DNA of 64,000 bases from Alphaproteobacteria bacterium MarineAlpha5_Bin5. GTDB lineage: Bacteria > Pseudomonadota > Alphaproteobacteria > HIMB59 > GCA-002718135. A program made the position numbers and the translations under genes. The DNA lies in assembly GCA_002938205.1 (NCBI GenBank), contig PTKZ01000005.1:16317-80316 (forward strand), read 5' to 3'. This document shows positions 59,804-64,000 of this stretch, in pieces (the stretch's first letter is position 1; each line of letters opens with the position of its first letter). Under the pieces are notes generated by a model that made no database searches, was not told where the DNA came from, and was given only the letters and a program-made list of their open reading frames with translations.

Positions 59804-59824
59804 TGTGAATAAACCTGTGGATAT
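59804..59824 (+). other. Two DnaA-box-like nonamers
   Basis: TGTGAATAA at 59804-59812 matches the reverse of the DnaA consensus TTATNCACA, and TGTGGATAT at 59816-59824 differs by one base. They are 12 bases apart, in the same orientation, next to an AT-rich run. Two boxes are far too few to call an origin; they could be a DnaA-responsive promoter site for sdhC or coincidence. Confidence 0.35.
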
Positions 59825-59923
59825 AATGGATATATTTTTTTTTTTTCCTTATTTTTAGCCAAAAAAGATAAATAAAAAAACGGTTATTTATTGAAAATTT
59901 ATTTAATTACTATTAATTTAAAT

Positions 59924-60074
59924 AAAGCCGGATCTGAACTCTGTTTCTTTGCTTCGGAGGAACGCCAGGAAATATCAACCTTCATTCCCGCCGTTTGATG
60001 GTTGCTGAGTTTTTACTTAACTAGAGAAGTGTCTGCCAAGGTACAGGCTAGTAGAGTGTGGTTCGGCTTTTTTT
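59924..60074 (+). ncRNA. Candidate structured small RNA of unknown family, with terminator
   Basis: The ends pair over 11 base pairs (59924-59934 with 60060-60070, including two G-U pairs) and, after a small internal loop, five more (59938-59942 with 60053-60057). A run of seven T follows at 60068-60074, so the closing stem could also serve as terminator. Just inside is an 8-base-pair hairpin, GTTTCTTT-GCTTC-GGAGGAAC (59943-59963), with three G-U pairs. These G-U pairs would be A-C mismatches on the other strand, which argues for the plus strand. A further hairpin GTCTG/CAGGC is at about 60031-60047. It is more GC-rich than its surroundings and has no reading frame. A 6S-like RNA is possible but unproven. 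Confidence 0.6.
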
Positions 60075-60455
60075 ATTTTAAATTTTCTTCAAAAAAAATT
60101 TTCATTTTCTCAGCATGTTCATTTAGATATTTGAACATTGCATCAATATGATAGGCATTTGGCACTAACCAAAAACTTAATTTAATATTGTTTTCTTTTG
60201 ATGGAAAATAAACATTTTGCCAATTCTCCAAATGGTATTTTTCTGAAGGAAAGTTTTCACATAAAATACTTGATGTGTAGTTTTTAATTACATTTGCTTC
60301 AACTTTTGCGCTCTATGTGTTGGGAAGAGAGTTTTAATGTAGTCCACAGGTGTAATCCATATTCAAAATGCTTGCAGCAATATAAAAACCAATTCCAAAA
60401 TACACCATAAACGCAACTATGAAAAATGAACTAATAAATATTATAGTTTTTTCAT
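60073..60455 (-). pseudogene. Decayed small membrane-protein gene after zapE
   Basis: A frame on the minus strand starts at an ATG overlapping the zapE stop (ATGA, 60452-60455). If the A-run following the ATG had one more A, it would read MKKTIIFISSFFIVAF, a transmembrane helix. In that frame TAA (60334-60336) and TAG (60313-60315) interrupt it. The rest stays open for 79 codons to TAA at 60073-60075, with segments such as ILCENFPSEKYHLENWQNV and KLSFWLVPNAYHIDAMFKYL. Restored, it would be 127 residues: one N-terminal helix and a soluble domain. I do not recognise the family. It ends inside the terminator of the small RNA. Confidence 0.65.
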
Positions 60456-61492
60456 TGTGAAGGTTTTATAATTGTCATTTCGTATAATCTACTTGCAGTT
60501 CTATCAAATTCTTTAGACATAGCTTTTATTCTGCATAATGAAGCAATTGGGGTTTCAGCTAATAAAACTACAGAACAATTTTGGTTATAAAGCATATCAA
60601 TTAAGCTAATAAAACGCCTGCATTGATCAGCTTTATCAATAGATAATTGTGGAACATTTTTAATAAAAATTAAACTAAAAATTTCTGCAATGTTTTTATA
60701 GTCTTCATGACCAAGATTGTTGTTACATAACTTTTCAAAACTACATAAAGCTACATTTGATGAACAAGTATCTATTACAAAACTTCTACTTTTTGTTTTA
60801 ATAGTTTTTGACATCAACGATGATGTATCAACAAGGCGTTCAAATAATTTATTAAATTCTTCGTTAGTATCATTATTTATAGGAGTAAAATAGGTTTTTG
60901 ACTGATTTAATGTCAATCTTCTATAATCTATATTATTACCAATCTTAATAAGATTATAATGCTCCATGATATAATTAATAAATGGAATAAAATCATTATG
61001 TTGTAAGCCTTCTTTGTACAAATCCTTAGGATGAAAATTAGAAGATACTATTATAAATATTTTATTTTTTTCAAATAATGTAAATATTTTTTTTATGATT
61101 AACGCATCTACAATATTAAAGATGTGCATTTCATCAATAAAAAGAATTTTAACATTTAATGAAATTTTTTTAATATATCTCTCTAGTTTTTTTTCTTTGT
61201 TATCCTTCGTATTTATTTTAGAATGCACTTCACTCATTAAATGATTGAAATGAATTTTCTTTCCAACTTTTGTAAATTGACAAATTAAGTTTAGCAAAAA
61301 TGTTTTTCCTGTGCCAACACTGCCATGAACATAAACTCCTTTCTTTTTGTTTTTTTTAAAAATTAATGATTTTTTATTTGAATTGATCCAAGTCCTACTA
61401 ACTTCCTTTAATAATTTTATCTGCTCTAAATCTTTTTTAATAAAATTATTGCTTACAAAACTTTCGTAATGATCAATTATGCTAAAACTCAT
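60452..61492 (-). CDS. zapE: AFG1/ZapE family ATPase
   Basis: ZapE is an AAA-type ATPase that interacts with the division ring and the membrane in bacteria (AFG1 in mitochondria). The 346-residue product has Walker A GSVGTGKTFLL (about 56-66), Walker B ILFIDEMHIFN and sensor VSSNFHP, and the conserved arginine region RCRRFISLIDMLY. This family is commonly encoded near mdh or sdh in alphaproteobacteria. It overlaps a 47-residue gene upstream and the decayed gene downstream, each by an ATGA. Confidence 0.92.
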   Translation of the reverse strand: MSFSIIDHYESFVSNNFIKKDLEQIKLLKEVSRTWINSNKKSLIFKKNKKKGVYVHGSVGTGKTFLLNLICQFTKVGKKIHFNHLMSEVHSKINTKDNKEKKLERYIKKISLNVKILFIDEMHIFNIVDALIIKKIFTLFEKNKIFIIVSSNFHPKDLYKEGLQHNDFIPFINYIMEHYNLIKIGNNIDYRRLTLNQSKTYFTPINNDTNEEFNKLFERLVDTSSLMSKTIKTKSRSFVIDTCSSNVALCSFEKLCNNNLGHEDYKNIAEIFSLIFIKNVPQLSIDKADQCRRFISLIDMLYNQNCSVVLLAETPIASLCRIKAMSKEFDRTASRLYEMTIIKPSQ

Positions 61493-61632
61493 TTATCTTT
61501 TCCTAAAAATTTTAATAGATTTCTAAATGTTTCTTCTTCGGACTCAGTAAGCTTAACTTTAGATTTTTTTTTTCTTAATCGTCTATATTCAGCTAAAAGA
61601 AATTTTATACTATCTGAAACTTTTTCATTCAT
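61489..61632 (-). CDS. 47-residue protein of unknown function
   Basis: This small frame encodes MNEKVSDSIKFLLAEYRRLR, then a lysine-rich link and VKLTESEEETFRNLLKFLGK. It overlaps both neighbours by ATGA (MFS stop at one end, zapE start at the other), strong evidence that it is translated. The composition is helical and highly charged, with no membrane segment. I do not recognise a family; a protein-protein or RNA-binding role is possible but not shown. Confidence 0.7.
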   Translation of the reverse strand: MNEKVSDSIKFLLAEYRRLRKKKSKVKLTESEEETFRNLLKFLGKDK

Positions 61633-62822
61633 GGTAATTTTTTATATAATGGCAGTAAAGTTGAAAATATTATAATTAATCCACTAATAAACACGATTGT
61701 TAATATCCCAAATCCCCAATCAATCAAATATCCAAAAACTAGAGGGGATAAAGCACTGGCTAAAACACCTCCTGCATGAAGCAGAGCTTTAACTGTGCCT
61801 AAGCTTTCAACTCCATATATTTCTGCCCACAAAGCACCAAAAAAAGGAATGGTAATTCCAAAATTTAAACCATAAAAACACATGTAAATAATAAAAAAGA
61901 AGTAATTATCAAAAAATAATAAAATTGAAATACATACAAAAAGTGGGAAAAGTCCGGTTAATACTGTTTTACGAGTATTAAATTTATCAATTATAGGTCC
62001 TCCAATTAAAAGACCAGCAATAGAAAATAGACCAACTAATAAATAACCCTTGCCAAGCATTTCCATACTCCAGCCTTTTTGATTAAAAATAAATATCTGA
62101 TGAAACATTAAGCCTGTTGAGATAAAAGATGGCGCAATTGATAGAGGAAGATAAGTGTAGAACTTGCTATTTGTAATTACTTCTCTAGTTTTCCATTTTT
62201 TATTTAAATTTTCATTGCTAATAGTTTTTTTAAAATTAACATGTCTTCTAGACTGGTTGCTTAATGCAATAAATAACAATGGTATAAATAATAAAATAGT
62301 AAATGATGCTATTAACCAAATTTCATTAATACTATAATTTTTCATTAAATTAATAACAATAATAGGCAAAAACATAACACCAATCATACCGCCTAAAGTA
62401 GCTATAGAAATTGCCTTACCACGATTTTTGCCAAAATATCTTGCCATAGTTGTTTCTCCTGCATGTGACATAGCTCCTTGACCAAAAAAACGTAAAGCAA
62501 ATATAATAAAAAAAAGAAAGGCCAAATGCTTAAATAGAAAAAACATTCCTAAGCAAGCTAGAAAAATTCCAATGCTTACTATAAAAGAATAAAGTCTTAA
62601 ATCGATATAATCAATTAATTTTGCAAAATTAATTAATAAGATTGAGCTTAATGTAGTAGCAACTGCATAAACAAAGCCAAATTGACCATCAGTTAAATTA
62701 TAGTGAGTGCGTATTTCAATATTAAATAATGAAATAAAAAATGTTTGCCCATAACTAGCAAAAAAAATAATTAGAAAACCATATATTAATAATTTTGGAT
62801 CATATAAAAAAAAATTTTTCAT
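61629..62822 (-). CDS. Major facilitator superfamily transporter
   Basis: The 397-residue membrane protein has about 12 hydrophobic helices in two halves. Features include the N-terminal FASYGQTFFISLFN, the loop motif ARYFGKNRGKAISIATLGG between helices 4 and 5, and the second-half start near residue 215. The set resembles MFS members related to the oxalate/formate or monocarboxylate antiporter type, but the substrate cannot be named. It starts immediately after the 67-residue gene and ends overlapping the 47-residue gene. Confidence 0.85.
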   Translation of the reverse strand: MKNFFLYDPKLLIYGFLIIFFASYGQTFFISLFNIEIRTHYNLTDGQFGFVYAVATTLSSILLINFAKLIDYIDLRLYSFIVSIGIFLACLGMFFLFKHLAFLFFIIFALRFFGQGAMSHAGETTMARYFGKNRGKAISIATLGGMIGVMFLPIIVINLMKNYSINEIWLIASFTILLFIPLLFIALSNQSRRHVNFKKTISNENLNKKWKTREVITNSKFYTYLPLSIAPSFISTGLMFHQIFIFNQKGWSMEMLGKGYLLVGLFSIAGLLIGGPIIDKFNTRKTVLTGLFPLFVCISILLFFDNYFFFIIYMCFYGLNFGITIPFFGALWAEIYGVESLGTVKALLHAGGVLASALSPLVFGYLIDWGFGILTIVFISGLIIIFSTLLPLYKKLP

Positions 62823-63026
62823 TTACATTATCTCAATAAATCGTAAGGAAATTGATTTAGTATTAATGATAATTTTTAAATTAAATACTGGACATAAATT
62901 TTTAAAACGTTGACGATTTGGTAAATTTACAGTTTTAAAATGAAGATTATCGTATCCAAAAAAAGAAATCTGCCCTATATTTTCATAATATTTTTTGTAT
63001 AAGCTAGACTTTCTTCGAATTGGCAT
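62823..63026 (-). CDS. 67-residue protein of unknown function
   Basis: The product begins MPIRRKSSLYKKYYENIG and is basic, with Arg, Lys and several aromatic residues and no signal or membrane segment. Its start overlaps the uracil-DNA glycosylase stop (TAATG) and its stop abuts the MFS start, so it fits cleanly between two coupled genes. This packing supports it as real. I do not recognise the family. Confidence 0.6.
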   Translation of the reverse strand: MPIRRKSSLYKKYYENIGQISFFGYDNLHFKTVNLPNRQRFKNLCPVFNLKIIINTKSISLRFIEIM

Positions 63027-63703
63027 TAACGCTCTATAGTTTTCTTTATTTTTTTTAATAGTGCTACCATTTTTTTTATATCTATACGACCAGTATTTAC
63101 ATTACGAGGACTGGGATGATAACTGCCTATAAGTAGCTTATTATCTGGAAGTAAATATTGTTCTCCATGTTTAAAAACAAAATGTTTGCTTTTAATTTCA
63201 TAGTCCTCTTTATAAAAATTCAAACATGCATCAAAGGCTATTTTACCTAAAGCAACAATGGTATTAATTTTTTTTAAAAACAGGATTTCTTTTCTAAAAT
63301 ACTGAAAACATGTTTTTAATTCAATTGAAGTTGGCTTATCTCCAGGTGGAACACATTTTAATGCAGCTGTTAAATATAAATTATTAAGTTGAAGTCCATC
63401 ATTGCGACTAATTGATATAGGTTGATTTGCAAACCCAGTCTTATAAAGACATTTAAACAAAAAATCTGCTGATTTGTCGCCAGTAAATACACGGCCTGTT
63501 CTATTGCCTCCATGTGCCGCAGGTGCTAACCCAATCATAAGTAACTTTGCATTTTTATCTCCATATCCGGTAATAGGTTTGCCCCAATAAATTTCATTTA
63601 TATACTGGCGTCTTTTTACAGTAGCAATTTTTTCTCGAAAATTAACAAGACGATTACAATGCCTACATTGTATAATTTTATTATTTAATTTTGTTAATGT
63701 CAT
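63026..63703 (-). CDS. Uracil-DNA glycosylase family protein (family 5 / UdgB-like)
   Basis: The 225-residue product has the active-site region LMIGLAPAAHGGNRTGRVF followed by TGD, typical of family 5 UDGs, which remove uracil and hypoxanthine from DNA, and the late motif GSYHPSPRNVNTGR. Cys 13 and 16 in CRHCNRLV, with later Cys in ALKCVPPGD and LKTCFQYF, would bind a [4Fe-4S] cluster. Family 4 members are close relatives, so the subfamily call is moderate. It starts a five-gene minus-strand run. Confidence 0.88.
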   Translation of the reverse strand: MTLTKLNNKIIQCRHCNRLVNFREKIATVKRRQYINEIYWGKPITGYGDKNAKLLMIGLAPAAHGGNRTGRVFTGDKSADFLFKCLYKTGFANQPISISRNDGLQLNNLYLTAALKCVPPGDKPTSIELKTCFQYFRKEILFLKKINTIVALGKIAFDACLNFYKEDYEIKSKHFVFKHGEQYLLPDNKLLIGSYHPSPRNVNTGRIDIKKMVALLKKIKKTIER

Positions 63704-63734
63704 GTAGATTAATCATCTATAGTATAGGCGTGTT

Positions 63735-64000
63735 ATGAATGAAAGAGCAAAAGCAATTTTAGACTTTTGGTATATTCAATCTAGTATCAAAGATTGGTTT
63801 ACCAAAAATAATGAATATGACGAAAAAATTAAAATATTTTTTTTTGAAGATTTTCAAAAAGCAATTAAAAATGAGTATGATGAGTGGCAAGATAACCCGG
63901 AAGAATGTGTAGCATTAGTTATATTACTAGACCAGTTTTCTAGGAATCTTTATAGAAATAGCGAAAAAGCGTTTTCACAAGATTATAAAACTCGTCTAAT
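63735..64000 (+). CDS. DUF924 family protein (partial, runs off the right end)
   Basis: The frame opens at ATG 63735 and stays open to the window edge, encoding MNERAKAILDFWYIQSSIKDW, later KIFFFEDFQKAI and LVILLDQFSRNLYRNSEKAF. The opening I-L-x-F-W and the LDQFxRNxYR motif are characteristic of DUF924, a helical family of unknown function. It is divergent from the uracil-DNA glycosylase gene with only 31 bases between them. Confidence 0.82.
   Translation, partial: MNERAKAILDFWYIQSSIKDWFTKNNEYDEKIKIFFFEDFQKAIKNEYDEWQDNPEECVALVILLDQFSRNLYRNSEKAFSQDYKTRL

Noticed and set aside
59804-60074. Chromosomal replication origin
   Set aside because: Only two DnaA-like boxes, no cluster, and no dnaA, hemE or other origin-linked genes nearby. 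The structured DNA here is better read as a small RNA.
59924-60074. tmRNA, SRP 4.5S RNA or RNase P RNA
   Set aside because: No tag-peptide frame or tRNA-like end for tmRNA, no GGAAG-type SRP loop with its flanks, and too short for RNase P. 6S RNA was considered and left open.

Overview
This 64 kb window is AT-rich, densely packed bacterial chromosome. Many genes overlap by 1, 4 or 8 bases, and there is no rRNA, tRNA, phage, insertion sequence or CRISPR array that I can see. Protein families and gene order point to an alphaproteobacterium: the metX-metW pair, a five-gene F1 operon (atpHAGDC) without Fo genes, DUF484, ctpA-rppH, and a continuous sdhCDAB-mdh-sucCDAB-lpdA block near zapE. The base composition and tight packing suggest a streamlined free-living, probably marine, lineage of SAR11-like lifestyle. 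That placement is inferred from content and not from a phylogeny.

Layout. 1-9573 is a plus-strand housekeeping block: metX, metW, gloB, rplU, rpmA, obgE, proB, proA, nadD, rsfS, a CtpA-type protease and rppH. 9570-13179 holds proline catabolism, with putA on the minus strand and a divergent Lrp-type regulator. 13181-37609 is an accessory catabolic region. It has a minus-strand operon (Asp/Glu/hydantoin racemase, ribose-type ABC transporter, HyuA-like protein, DUF917 protein), an M24 peptidase, a second minus-strand operon (HyuB, dipeptide-type ABC transporter, GAF protein), a divergent plus-strand HyuA-HyuB-HyuA-HyuB operon, and an enolase-superfamily enzyme. 37761-42591 is the F1 ATP synthase operon, followed by priA. 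44737-47696 carries a transaldolase-family aldolase, DUF484, a small secreted protein and a MATE exporter. 47709-59700 is a ten-gene TCA-cycle block on the minus strand. 59701-60452 has no intact gene. It holds a candidate structured small RNA, two DnaA-box-like sites and a broken membrane-protein gene. 60452-64000 has zapE, two tiny genes, an MFS transporter, a family-5-like uracil-DNA glycosylase and the start of a DUF924 gene.

How the genes work together. The accessory region looks like one coordinated scavenging system. Two different ABC importers would bring in small nitrogenous solutes. Hydantoinase/oxoprolinase-type ATP-dependent amidohydrolases, a racemase and an M24 peptidase would open or trim them. 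putA and the adjacent TCA block would take the resulting amino acids to glutamate and 2-oxoglutarate. The substrate cannot be read from sequence.

The least explained items are the roughly 150-nt structured RNA at 59924-60074, the decayed gene beside it, the hydantoinase region with two importers, and an apparent ATT start codon in rsfS.
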